Shown: positions 17,887-26,201, counted from the first letter of the stretch. The stretch is 48,151 nucleotides of DNA from Caulobacteraceae bacterium (GCA_025359665.1 JANYFU010000405.1:1-48151); one strand, 5' to 3'. The notes: generated by a model from the letters alone, not told the origin. A program made the numbers and translations.

Positions 17887-18888
17887 CTAACGATACGGAT
17901 CCGGCTTAGACAGATATTGCCCGACATAGTCGGCGACGCCGTCTTCCAGGGAGGTGGCGCCAGCAGCCCACCCCAGATTTCGCAGACGATCCATGCCCGC
18001 GCGCGTGTAGTATTGATAAGCCCCGCGCAGGGGCTCGGGCATCTCGATGTAGTCAATCCGAGGGGCCTGGCCAGCGGCCTTAAATACGGCACGAGCCAGA
18101 TCCGCGAATGACCGCGCTTGCCCGGAACCCAGGTTGAACACGCCGTTGACGCCGCTCGACCGCGCCAGCCAGCCGACGCAATCAGCCACGTCCCGCACAT
18201 AGATGAAATCGCGAGACTGGCCGCCATCAGGGTAGTCCGTCCGGTAGGACTTGAAGAGCTTCACCCGCTCTCCGGCCACCACGGTCGGCCAGATCTGCGA
18301 GACCACCGAGCCCATCGCTCCCTTGTGGCCCTCGTTGGGACCATAGACGTTGAAGAACTTCAGCCCTGTCCAACCTGGCGGCGCCAGCCCAACGGCGGCT
18401 TGGCGAACCGCAAACAGGTCGAACAGCGCCTTTGACCAGCCGTAGGGATTGAGGGGCCGCAGGGCGCTGAGCGCGGCCGAATCCTGGGAGTCGTCAAAAC
18501 CACGCGCGCCATCCCCATAGGTCGCGGCGGAGGAGGCGTAGATGAACCTGCAGCCTCTCACCGCACACCAGCGAAAAAGATCCCTCGACAGGACGAAGTT
18601 GTTGGTCAGAATCCGGTCTGCGTCGGTTTCTAGGGTCGACGACACCGCGCCCATGTGAACGATCAGATCAACCGCGCGCCCGTTCTGGCCAAGCCAGTCG
18701 CAGAGCCCCTCCGGCGGTATGATGTCCGCGATCGGATGCTTGGCGAGATTGCGCCATTTGCCGGAGTCAGACCGCCTGAGTCGGTCGCAGACGACGACCT
18801 CGCACCCCGGATCCTCAAGCAGGGTCGCGACGATGTTCGAACCGATAAAACCGGCCCCGCCTGTAACCAGGATCGTCGAACTCGCCAC
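17887..18888 (-). CDS. hldD: ADP-L-glycero-D-manno-heptose-6-epimerase
   Basis: This 333-residue short-chain dehydrogenase-type epimerase catalyses the last step in making ADP-L-glycero-beta-D-manno-heptose, the precursor of the LPS inner core. The NAD(P)-binding VTGGAGFIGSN is at residues 8-18. The catalytic YASSAATYG and YGWSK (YxxxK) motifs follow, and FFNVYGPNEGHKGAMGSV is characteristic of HldD. It starts with GTG at 18888, only 3 bases after the kdsA stop, so the two LPS-core genes are translated from one message. The enzyme is cytoplasmic. No other heptose genes are in the window. Confidence 0.95.
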   Translation of the reverse strand: MASSTILVTGGAGFIGSNIVATLLEDPGCEVVVCDRLRRSDSGKWRNLAKHPIADIIPPEGLCDWLGQNGRAVDLIVHMGAVSSTLETDADRILTNNFVLSRDLFRWCAVRGCRFIYASSAATYGDGARGFDDSQDSAALSALRPLNPYGWSKALFDLFAVRQAAVGLAPPGWTGLKFFNVYGPNEGHKGAMGSVVSQIWPTVVAGERVKLFKSYRTDYPDGGQSRDFIYVRDVADCVGWLARSSGVNGVFNLGSGQARSFADLARAVFKAAGQAPRIDYIEMPEPLRGAYQYYTRAGMDRLRNLGWAAGATSLEDGVADYVGQYLSKPDPYR

Positions 18889-18891
18889 GGC

Positions 18892-19752
18892 CTAAACCTC
18901 CGCGATCGATCGACGCTTGGCCAGGGCGTCATAATCGAGAAGCTCCCTGAGAAGGCCCTCGAGGCTGTTGAGTGGCACCATGGTCGGCCCGTCAGACGGG
19001 GCGTGATCAGGGTCCTGATGGGTTTCGAGAAACACGGCGGCGACTCCGATGGCCACCGCGGCCCTGGCTAAAACCGAGACAAACTCACGCTCACCACCGG
19101 AGTGGTCGCCTTGTCCACCCGGTTGCGCAACCGAATGCGTGGCGTCGAACACCACCGGGCAACCGATCCTGGCAAGGATTGGCAGCGCGCGCATATCCGA
19201 AATCAGGGTATTGTAGCCGAACGACACGCCGCGCTCGCAGGCCATGACGTTAGGATTTCCTGCCGAGGTCGCCTTGGCGATGACATTTTTCATGTCCCAA
19301 GGCGCGAGGAACTGTCCCTTCTTGATATTGAGGGCCGCTCGGGTCCGGGCCGCGGCCACGATCAGATCGGTCTGGCGGCTGAGGAACGCCGGAATCTGCA
19401 GCACGTCGACGACTTCGGCCGCCAGCGCGCATTGATCGGTCTCATGAACGTCGGTCAGGGTCGGCAACCCTGTAGTTTCGCGAATCTCCGCGAATATCGG
19501 CAGGGCCTCGGCAAGACCGATACCCCTCGCGGCGCCGCCGGAAGTCCGGTTGGCTTTGTCGAACGAGGCTTTATAGACGATTCCGATTTGCAAGCGTCGC
19601 GAAATTTCGCTTAGCGCGTGGGCCATTTCGAGCGCATGCTGGCGACTTTCCAACTGACACGGGCCTGCAATCACCGAGAGCCGTTCGGCGTTGCCGATCC
19701 GGACCACGGCTCCTTTGACTGTTTTGAGCTCAATGACCGGATTGAGTTCCAT
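18892..19752 (-). CDS. kdsA: 3-deoxy-8-phosphooctulonate synthase (KDO-8-P synthase)
   Basis: This 286-residue enzyme condenses phosphoenolpyruvate with arabinose-5-phosphate to make KDO-8-phosphate, the first committed step to the KDO of the LPS core. Family motifs are VIAGPCQLES near the N-terminus, KASFDKANRTSGGAARG, LTDVHE, QIPAFLSRQTDL and FDATHSVAQPGG. The ORF track begins at 19806, but the ATG at 19752 (MELNPVIELKT) gives the normal length and has GGGAG upstream. It is followed directly by hldD. It is divergent from the photolyase gene across about 100 bases. Confidence 0.96.
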   Translation of the reverse strand: MELNPVIELKTVKGAVVRIGNAERLSVIAGPCQLESRQHALEMAHALSEISRRLQIGIVYKASFDKANRTSGGAARGIGLAEALPIFAEIRETTGLPTLTDVHETDQCALAAEVVDVLQIPAFLSRQTDLIVAAARTRAALNIKKGQFLAPWDMKNVIAKATSAGNPNVMACERGVSFGYNTLISDMRALPILARIGCPVVFDATHSVAQPGGQGDHSGGEREFVSVLARAAVAIGVAAVFLETHQDPDHAPSDGPTMVPLNSLEGLLRELLDYDALAKRRSIAEV

Positions 19753-19767
19753 GGTCGTGGGTCTCCC

Positions 19768-19797
19768 TGATCCGACGCTCCTGGACCGGCGTAGAAG
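19768..19797 (+). promoter_or_regulatory. candidate ECF (sigma-E/ChrR-type) promoter for the photolyase operon
   Basis: TGATCC at 19768-19773 is followed after exactly 18 bases by TAGAAG at 19792-19797. From memory, the singlet-oxygen sigma-E (ECF11) consensus in Rhodobacter and Caulobacter relatives is close to TGATCC, a 16-18 base spacer, and TAAGA. Transcription would begin near 19804, leaving a leader of about 47 bases before the ATG at 19851. In those bacteria a photolyase and a CFA synthase are known members of this regulon. The -10 element is not a perfect match, so the call is moderate. Confidence 0.55.
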
Positions 19798-19850
19798 TGA
19801 ACACAAGGTGGGCCAGATTCAAGCCGGCCGCCCATCACAGACGAGAGGCG

Positions 19851-21284
19851 ATGCCCATGCCCCCGCCGGCCGTGGTCTGGCTAAGGAACGATCTGCGGCT
19901 CGCCGACAACCCGGCGCTGAGCGCGGCCGCGCTGGCCGGCCCCGTCATTCCGTTGTTCATTCTGGACGAAGCAGCCGGGACTAGACCCCTTGGCGGCGCC
20001 GCGCGGTGGTGGCTGGACAAATCCTTGCGGGCCTTGTCGGCCGATCTCGCCGATCGAGGCACGCCACTGGTGCTCAGACGGGGACCCGCCGAACAGGTTC
20101 TCCAAGAGGTGATTGCCGAAGCCGGGGCCGGATCAGTTTATTGGAACCGTTTGTACGATCCCTCGGCGGTATGCAGGGACGGCAAGATCAAAGCGGTCCT
20201 GCGGGACGCGGGCGTGATCACCCGCTCATTCAATGGCGCCCTACTGAACGAACCGTGGACCGTCAAAACCGGAGCGGGCGGCCCCTACCGCGTTTTTACG
20301 CCCTATTGGCGTGCGGCAAGGCCGTTCGCTGACGAGTCGGCGCCCGACACAACGCCGCCGAGGCTCCAGGGGTTCGGGGTGTCTCTCGCATCGGACCGAC
20401 TGGATGATTGGTCTCTCCATCCTCACACGCCGGACTGGTCAGCGGGATTTAAGGACTGGCGACCGGGCGAAGCTGGCGCCCAGGCTCGTCTGACTTCGTT
20501 TTTGTCCAGCAGCGTCGACAACTACGTTGACCTTCGAGATCGACCCGCCGTGTCTGGCACGTCGCGCCTCTCGCCCTACCTGCATTTTGGTGAGATCAGT
20601 CCCCGGCAGGTCTGGGCCGCGGGGAAGTGCGCGGTGGCGGAAAGGCGCGCGTCGCTACGCCAGGTCGATGGTTTCCTTCGCGAACTTGGTTGGCGTGAAT
20701 TCAACCACCAACTCGGGTTTCATTTTCCGCGAATGGAGCAGGAAGGATTCAATCCCCGGTTCCTCAACTTCCCCTGGCGAGAGGACCCCGTTGGTGTGGA
20801 AGCCTGGCGCCGCGGACGCACCGGCTTTCCGATTGTCGACGCGGGTATGCGCGAGCTGTGGGCTACCGGTTGGATGCACAACCGGTTGCGCATGATCGCC
20901 GCCTCCTTCCTGATCAAGGATCTGTTGGTGGACTGGCGTGTGGGCGAAGCCTGGTTTTGGGACACCCTGGTGGACGCAGACCTTGCGAACAACCTCGCGG
21001 GTTGGCAATGGGTGGCGGGATCGGGCGCGGACGCGGCCCCCTATTTTCGAGTTTTCAATCCGGTGCTTCAGGGGGAGAAGTTTGATCCGGACGGAACGTA
21101 TGTTCGGCGTTGGGTCCCGGAGCTTGCTCGGCTACCCAACGCCTGTATTCATCAGCCTTGGCGCGCGGACACCGACATTCTCGCCGCGGCCGATGTTCGC
21201 CTGGGCGTGACCTATCCCGCTCCTATCGTCGACCATGCCGTGGCTCGAGACCGAGCCCTGGCAGCCTATGAGAGACTCGCATGA
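19851..21284 (+). CDS. phr: deoxyribodipyrimidine photolyase (CPD photolyase)
   Basis: This 477-residue class I CPD photolyase repairs cyclobutane pyrimidine dimers with blue light using FADH-. The N-terminal antenna domain starts with VVWLRNDLRLADNPAL. The FAD-binding domain shows LRELGWREFNHQ, FPIVDAGMRELWATGWMHNRLRM and NNLAGWQWVAGSG, all typical of the family. I chose the ATG at 19851, preceded by GAGAGG, over the GTG at 19797, because 19797 lies in the presumed promoter and the family begins just before VVWLRNDLR. The stop overlaps the next start as ATGA, so the gene is translationally coupled to the CFA-type gene. A candidate light-stress promoter lies upstream. Confidence 0.95.
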   Translation: MPMPPPAVVWLRNDLRLADNPALSAAALAGPVIPLFILDEAAGTRPLGGAARWWLDKSLRALSADLADRGTPLVLRRGPAEQVLQEVIAEAGAGSVYWNRLYDPSAVCRDGKIKAVLRDAGVITRSFNGALLNEPWTVKTGAGGPYRVFTPYWRAARPFADESAPDTTPPRLQGFGVSLASDRLDDWSLHPHTPDWSAGFKDWRPGEAGAQARLTSFLSSSVDNYVDLRDRPAVSGTSRLSPYLHFGEISPRQVWAAGKCAVAERRASLRQVDGFLRELGWREFNHQLGFHFPRMEQEGFNPRFLNFPWREDPVGVEAWRRGRTGFPIVDAGMRELWATGWMHNRLRMIAASFLIKDLLVDWRVGEAWFWDTLVDADLANNLAGWQWVAGSGADAAPYFRVFNPVLQGEKFDPDGTYVRRWVPELARLPNACIHQPWRADTDILAAADVRLGVTYPAPIVDHAVARDRALAAYERLA

Positions 21285-22525
21285 CGACCGCCGAACAGAC
21301 GCGCCCGACTCCCCTCGTCCTCGGTTTGAACGACCCTGAGTTGCGCGCGGCGCCAGCGGCGTTCAGGACCGCGGTGTCGATTTCGCGTCGCAATTGGGAT
21401 TTCGGTGTTCTCACATTCGTTCTTCCTTCTGGCCGGGAATTGCGGATCGAAGGGCGCGCGCCAGGACCTCACGGCCGACTGGTCGTCAAGGACTTCCGGT
21501 TTGTTTCGAGAGTTCTGGCCGCGGCGGATATCGGCTTTGGCGAGGGCTACATGGCCGGTGAATGGGACACGCCGGATCTGGCGGCGCTGCTTGAAGTTTT
21601 CACATTGAACTTTGACCGGCTTGAGAAGCTGGTCGAAGGCAACCCCATCATGCGCGCACTGAACTTTCTGGCGCACGCTTTCAATCGCAACTCCAAGGCC
21701 GGATCGCGCCGAAACATCTACGCCCACTATGATCTGGGTAACACCTTCTACGAGTGCTGGCTTGACGCCAGCATGACCTATTCGTCGGCCAAATACGAAC
21801 AGCCCGGCCAGCGATTGGCCGAGGCTCAACGCAACAAATATCTATCCCTGGCGCAGCAGATCGATCTCCAACCGGGGCATCACGTGCTTGAGATCGGTTG
21901 CGGTTGGGGTGGGTTCGCCGAGTTCGCGGCCAAGGAGATCGGCGCGAAAGTTACGGGCGTAACCATCTCGCCATCGCAGTTCGAATTCGCCAAGCAACGC
22001 TTGTTCAACCTGGGTCTCGCGGAAAAAGCCGAGATTCGCTTGGTGGATTATCGCGATATCCAAGGCCGCTTCGATAGGGTCGCATCGATCGAAATGTTCG
22101 AGGCGGTCGGCGAGGCTTATTGGCCGGCATATTTCGAGAAAATCCGGGAGGTTCTCGCGCCAGGCGGTCGCGCGGGCCTGCAGATCATCACCATTCGCGA
22201 TGACCTGTTCAAAGTATACCGCCAACGCTCTGATTTCATGAGAAAATATATATTCCCGGGCGGCATGCTGCCGAGCGAAACCAGGCTTCGGGAGGAAACC
22301 GCCAAAGCTGGGTTGGAATGGGGGACGATCACCCGGTTCGGTCAGGACTACGGCGAAACACTGGCGGAGTGGGCGACCCGATTCGACGGCGCCTGGAGTC
22401 AGATTAACGCGCTGGGATTTGACGAGCGTTTCCGCCGCCTTTGGAGTTTCTATCTGCGGTATTGCGAAGCGGCATTCAGGACGGGGCGCACCAATGTGGT
22501 GCAGCTCAGCCTCGCCAGGACCTGA
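21281..22525 (+). CDS. cfa: cyclopropane-fatty-acyl-phospholipid synthase family methyltransferase
   Basis: This 414-residue SAM-dependent enzyme of the CFA synthase family methylenates or methylates unsaturated acyl chains of membrane phospholipids. The SAM site LEIGCGWGG is at 203-211, and the family blocks HYDLGNTFY, SIEMFEAVGE and RKYIFPGGMLPS are present. Two residues that hold bicarbonate in the E. coli enzyme look changed: its Cys139 position is Ser169 (MTYSSA) and its His266 position is Ile303 (LQIITI), while the glutamate is kept. The product may therefore not be a simple cyclopropane. The start overlaps the photolyase stop by ATGA. I keep the symbol cfa only as a family name. Confidence 0.85.
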   Translation: MTTAEQTRPTPLVLGLNDPELRAAPAAFRTAVSISRRNWDFGVLTFVLPSGRELRIEGRAPGPHGRLVVKDFRFVSRVLAAADIGFGEGYMAGEWDTPDLAALLEVFTLNFDRLEKLVEGNPIMRALNFLAHAFNRNSKAGSRRNIYAHYDLGNTFYECWLDASMTYSSAKYEQPGQRLAEAQRNKYLSLAQQIDLQPGHHVLEIGCGWGGFAEFAAKEIGAKVTGVTISPSQFEFAKQRLFNLGLAEKAEIRLVDYRDIQGRFDRVASIEMFEAVGEAYWPAYFEKIREVLAPGGRAGLQIITIRDDLFKVYRQRSDFMRKYIFPGGMLPSETRLREETAKAGLEWGTITRFGQDYGETLAEWATRFDGAWSQINALGFDERFRRLWSFYLRYCEAAFRTGRTNVVQLSLART

Positions 22526-22581
22526 CACATCCGACGTCTTTCTTCTTGCGTCGCCCGACAAGAGACCCAAATGAATTGGGC

Positions 22582-23595
22582 ATGATGAATCCGTCCATTC
22601 GCGCTGGCGTTATCGACGCCATCGGCGACACTCCCCTGATCCGCCTGCGAGCGCCCAGCGACGCAACGGGATGTGAAATCCTGGGTAAAGCTGAGTTCAT
22701 GAATCCCGGCCAGTCGGTCAAGGACCGCGCTGCTCTCTACATCGTTCGCGACGCCGAGCGCCGCGGACTTCTGAAACCTGGCGGCCGCATTGTCGAAGGC
22801 ACGGCGGGGAACACCGGAATAGGCCTCGCCATGGTCGCATCGGCGCTTGGATATTCCACGACGATCGTGATTCCGCGAACGCAGAGCCAGGAGAAGAAAG
22901 ACGCCATACGACTGATGGGCGCGACCTTGGTGGAGGTTGACGCCGTTCCCTACGCCAACCCGGCCAACTACGTGAGGTATTCAGGCCGGCTGGCCGAGGC
23001 GCTTGCCGCGAGTGAGCCGGCCGGCGCGATCTGGGCTAACCAGTTCGATAATACTGCTAACCGCCAAGCTCACCAGGAAACCACGGGACCGGAGATCTGG
23101 AAACAGACGGGAGGATCGGTGGATGGATTCATCTGCGCGGTCGGATCGGGCGGGACATTGGCCGGCGTGGCGGCAGCGCTCCGCAAAAATAATCCGCGAA
23201 TCGCGATCGGCCTGGCGGACCCGCACGGCGCCTCGCTCTATGAGTGGTATGCTCACGGAGAGCTACGGGCGGAAGGATCATCCATAACCGAAGGAATCGG
23301 ACAGGGCCGGATCACCGCCAATCTGGAGGGTTTGAAGGTCGATTATCCATATCGGATAAGCGACGACGAAATGCTGCGGGTAGTGTTTGAACTGGCCCAG
23401 CAAGAGGGCCTGGTGATGGGCGGGTCGACGGGCATCAATGTGGCCGGCGCGATCCGCCTTGCCCGCGACCTTGGACCGGGACATACGATTGTGACCATCC
23501 TTTGCGACTACGGCTCGCGGTACCAGAGCAAGCTATTCAATTCAGAGTTTCTCAAGGAGCGGGGTCTGCCGACTCCGCCGTGGTTATCCCAATGA
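22582..23595 (+). CDS. cysK: cysteine synthase A (alphaproteobacterial long type)
   Basis: This 337-residue PLP enzyme makes cysteine from O-acetylserine and sulfide. SVKDR places the PLP lysine at residue 47; the substrate loop reads EGTAGNTGIG, the phosphate loop GSGGTLAG and the late loop GGSTGI. The C-terminal YGSRYQSKLFN is characteristic of a longer cysteine synthase subtype that I recall from alphaproteobacteria, distinct from the fragment at the window's left edge. The ORF track extends to 22441 inside cfa; the ATG pair at 22582/22585 is the sensible start although its ribosome site is weak. It lies about 56 bases after cfa on the same strand. Its last codons overlap the sseA start as ATGA. 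Confidence 0.9.
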   Translation: MMNPSIRAGVIDAIGDTPLIRLRAPSDATGCEILGKAEFMNPGQSVKDRAALYIVRDAERRGLLKPGGRIVEGTAGNTGIGLAMVASALGYSTTIVIPRTQSQEKKDAIRLMGATLVEVDAVPYANPANYVRYSGRLAEALAASEPAGAIWANQFDNTANRQAHQETTGPEIWKQTGGSVDGFICAVGSGGTLAGVAAALRKNNPRIAIGLADPHGASLYEWYAHGELRAEGSSITEGIGQGRITANLEGLKVDYPYRISDDEMLRVVFELAQQEGLVMGGSTGINVAGAIRLARDLGPGHTIVTILCDYGSRYQSKLFNSEFLKERGLPTPPWLSQ

Positions 23596-24431
23596 CCGAC
23601 CCGATGGTCTCGACGGACTGGCTCCTGGCGCGGCTTGATGACCCCTCCATCCGGATATTCGACGCCAGTTGGTTCATGCCCGGGTCGGTCCGCGATCCGG
23701 ACAAGGAGTACGCCGCAGGTCATATTCCAGGCGCGGCGCGGTACGATATCGATGCCCTGTCAGATCACGACTCAGCGCTGCCCCACATGCTAGCGCCACC
23801 GTCCGACTTCGCCATTGCGATGCGGCGCCGCGGAATTGAGCCGGCGTCCAGCGTTATCGTCTATGATTCAGAGGGCCTGTTTTCCGCGCCGCGCGCCTGG
23901 TGGACCCTGCGCGCGATGGGACATGCCGCGGCGTTCGTCCTCGACGGCGGCCTGCCCCGTTGGACAAGCGAGGGTCACCCCGTGGAGACCGGTTGGCGCC
24001 AGCCGCGCCACGGAGAATTCAAGGCCCATCCCCGGGAAGATTTGGTCGAGGACATGGATGGTGTCCTGGCCGCTCTTGTTGATGATGAACGGCAGGTAGT
24101 GGATGCGCGGCCTTCGCCGAGATTTCGTGGCGAAGCGCCCGAACCTCGCCCCGGATTGCGCGGAGGTCACATGCCTGAGGCTATCAACGTCCCTTGGTCG
24201 ACGGTGGTGGAAAAAGGATCGCTGCTCCCGGCGGAGCGCCTTCGAGAGATCTTTGAAGCCGCAGGCGTGGATCTTGAACGACCTGTGGTGACGACCTGCG
24301 GCTCGGGCATTAGCGCCTGCGTGCTGGCGCTCGCCCTGGCGAGATTGGGCAGCGATAGCGTCGCCGTCTACGACGGATCCTGGTCGGAGTGGGGGAGCAG
24401 GTCCGATACCCCCGTCGTTACGGGACCGTAA
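23592..24431 (+). CDS. sseA: 3-mercaptopyruvate sulfurtransferase
   Basis: This 279-residue protein with two rhodanese domains transfers sulfur from 3-mercaptopyruvate to a thiol acceptor, forming a persulfide on the way. The N-terminal structural domain shows FDASWFMPG and EYAAGHIPGAARYDID. The C-terminal catalytic domain contains GGHMPEAINVPW and the active-site loop CGSGISA with Cys236. That loop matches the CGSGVTA type of mercaptopyruvate sulfurtransferases rather than the CRxxR type of thiosulfate rhodaneses. The ORF track start at 23502 lies inside cysK; the ATG at 23592 overlaps the cysK stop by 4 bases. The following lyase gene starts 2 bases after its stop, so all three genes appear to be one translational unit. 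Confidence 0.9.
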   Translation: MTDPMVSTDWLLARLDDPSIRIFDASWFMPGSVRDPDKEYAAGHIPGAARYDIDALSDHDSALPHMLAPPSDFAIAMRRRGIEPASSVIVYDSEGLFSAPRAWWTLRAMGHAAAFVLDGGLPRWTSEGHPVETGWRQPRHGEFKAHPREDLVEDMDGVLAALVDDERQVVDARPSPRFRGEAPEPRPGLRGGHMPEAINVPWSTVVEKGSLLPAERLREIFEAAGVDLERPVVTTCGSGISACVLALALARLGSDSVAVYDGSWSEWGSRSDTPVVTGP

Positions 24432-24433
24432 GG

Positions 24434-25594
24434 GTGTCAAGCGACGCCAAGCCCGAGTCTCGTCTGTTGCATGTTGGTCAGGCTCCAGCCCGACTTCAAC
24501 GGACGGTAGGGCCACCAATCCAAAAGGGTTCGACTGTGCTTGTGCCGGACGCCGACGCCCTGTACGACGACGCCCAGACCACCTACGGGCGGGCCGGACT
24601 CGCGACGCACGAAGCCTTGATCGACGCCCTAATCGATCTGGAAAATGCCGCCACCGTCAAGTTGTTTCCGTCGGGCCTGGCCGCCATGACGGGAACCTTG
24701 CTGGCCGTCCTCAAGGCCGGAGACGAGGTCCTGGTCACGGATGCAATCTACAAACCGACGCGCCGCTTCTGTGATCGCGTTCTGTCGCGTTTCGGTGTCA
24801 CTGTCCGCTACTACCCGCCCAACGCCTCGCCAGACGAGCTGATTGCCCTCTGTGCCAGCCAAACGCGACTGATCGTCCTGGAATCACCAGGTTCCCTGAC
24901 CTTCGAGGTCCAGGATGCTCCGGCCATCGCCGCCCTAGCCGGCGCTCGGGGAATCCTCACCCTGATGGACAACACCTGGGCGGCGGGCCTCTATTTCAAG
25001 CCTTTGGACCACGGCGTCGACCTATCCGTTCAGGCTTTAACGAAATATGTCGGCGGACATTCCGATGTGTTCATGGGTTCGGTCGCCACGCACAAACCCA
25101 GTCTTGCAAGGGCGCTTGACCGAGCGATTCTCGACTTCGGCTGGAGCGTGTCCGCGGAGGACGCCTATATGATGCTCCGTGGTCTGCGCACCCTGCCGAC
25201 CAGAATGGCGCGTCATCAACAGAGCGGTCTTCGTGTCGCCGACTGGTTGTCGCGCCATCCCCGCGTCGACAAGATTTTCCATCCCGCTCTCGAAGGCTCG
25301 CCGGGTCATGATCTTTGGCGACGCGACTTCACAGGCGGAGCGGGACTGTTCGCCTTCGTTCTCAATGCCGCCGGAGTTGGCGAGACGAGGCTGTTCCTCG
25401 ACGCGTTGAAACTTTTCGGCCTGGGCTTCTCCTGGGGCGGTTTCGAGAGCCTGGCCCTCAACTGCGATCCCCAGTTCGGGGTCCGTCAGGCGCCGCCAGA
25501 GTACGGTGGCGCGTTGATAAGGCTTAGCATTGGCCTGGAGAACGCGGACGACCTGATCGAGGATCTCAACCAGGCCTTAGCAGCCGCCAGTTGA
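24434..25594 (+). CDS. metC: cystathionine beta-lyase
   Basis: This roughly 386-residue PLP enzyme of the Cys/Met metabolism family splits cystathionine to homocysteine, pyruvate and ammonia. Family blocks are VGPPIQKGSTVL, TYGRAGLATHEAL, LFPSGLAAMTG, MDNTWAAGLYFKPL and QALTKYVGGHSD, where Lys204 is the expected PLP lysine. The pattern fits the proteobacterial MetC subgroup better than cystathionine gamma-synthase. The GTG at 24434 is chosen because it lies 2 bases after the sseA stop; a GTG at 24389 inside sseA is possible. Such lyases can also release H2S from cysteine. The gene ends the plus-strand run, 31 bases before the tRNA-Arg region. Confidence 0.88.
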   Translation: MSSDAKPESRLLHVGQAPARLQRTVGPPIQKGSTVLVPDADALYDDAQTTYGRAGLATHEALIDALIDLENAATVKLFPSGLAAMTGTLLAVLKAGDEVLVTDAIYKPTRRFCDRVLSRFGVTVRYYPPNASPDELIALCASQTRLIVLESPGSLTFEVQDAPAIAALAGARGILTLMDNTWAAGLYFKPLDHGVDLSVQALTKYVGGHSDVFMGSVATHKPSLARALDRAILDFGWSVSAEDAYMMLRGLRTLPTRMARHQQSGLRVADWLSRHPRVDKIFHPALEGSPGHDLWRRDFTGGAGLFAFVLNAAGVGETRLFLDALKLFGLGFSWGGFESLALNCDPQFGVRQAPPEYGGALIRLSIGLENADDLIEDLNQALAAAS

Positions 25595-25625
25595 ACTGAT
25601 CGCCGTCGAGCGGCGCATCCACGCT

Positions 25626-25702
25626 TGGCGACCCCGGCTGGATTCGAACCAGCAACCGTCCGCTTAGAAGGCGGATGCTCTATCCGGTTGAGCTACGGGG
25701 TC
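25626..25702 (-). tRNA. tRNA-Arg (anticodon TCT)
   Basis: The minus strand folds as a full cloverleaf. The acceptor is GACCCCG / CGGGGTC, the anticodon arm is TCCGC-CTTCTAA-GCGGA giving anticodon TCT, and the T arm is GCTGG-TTCGAAT-CCAGC. The discriminator G is followed by an encoded CCA (25626-25628). It begins 20 bases after the stop of the NDUFS4-like gene on the same strand. Confidence 0.96.
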
Positions 25703-25722
25703 GAGGAGCGGGGGTCAGCCGG

Positions 25723-26028
25723 TCAATGCGTCCAGGGCTGCTTGCGTTGAAAAGCGAAATTGTCGGCGTAGGCTTTCACGATCCGCTTGGTCTCGGAGTC
25801 AGGCAGAACCTCGAACGCCAGGCCCCGCCGCCGCGCATAGGCGACAGCCTCTTCCCTGGTGTCGAATGACAATCGAATCTGGCCGTCGGTATCGGTTGTT
25901 TGGGTCCAGCCCATCAGCGGATCAGCCACCCTCGCCGCCCCCGGCTCGAACGCCAGTATCCATCCCTTGGTGTTCGCCCGGCCAGACTGCATGGCGGTCT
26001 TGGCGGGGCGGAATATGCGCGCCAGCAT
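25723..26028 (-). CDS. NADH dehydrogenase accessory subunit, NDUFS4-like (ETC complex I subunit)
   Basis: This 101-residue soluble protein matches the conserved region of the complex I 18-kDa subunit (NDUFS4/AQDQ). It starts MLARIFRPAKTAMQSG, has the WTQTTDT block, then LSFDTREEAVAYARRRGLAFEV, and ends near FAFQRKQPWTH. Such accessory subunits are found in alphaproteobacterial and mitochondrial complex I, where they stabilise the NADH-oxidising arm. AAGGAG lies six bases before the ATG. The gene is sandwiched on the minus strand between tRNA-Pro (33 bases upstream) and tRNA-Arg (20 bases downstream), so the three may share a transcript. No nuo genes are in the window. Confidence 0.9.
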   Translation of the reverse strand: MLARIFRPAKTAMQSGRANTKGWILAFEPGAARVADPLMGWTQTTDTDGQIRLSFDTREEAVAYARRRGLAFEVLPDSETKRIVKAYADNFAFQRKQPWTH

Positions 26029-26061
26029 GAGCGCTCCTTAACTCTAGTCTGCGGCCTCTTG

Positions 26062-26138
<77 letters not shown>

Positions 26139-26201
26139 TCACCAAAGGACTTCTCCACACCCTCTTGCCACGGGGGGCCGCCAGTCGCAACGCGTCGCCG
26201 A

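Noticed and set aside
22526-22584. Search for a SAM or other sulfur riboswitch, or a separate promoter, before cysK.
   Set aside because: The gap is under 60 bases with no paired structure and no recognisable -35/-10 pair.
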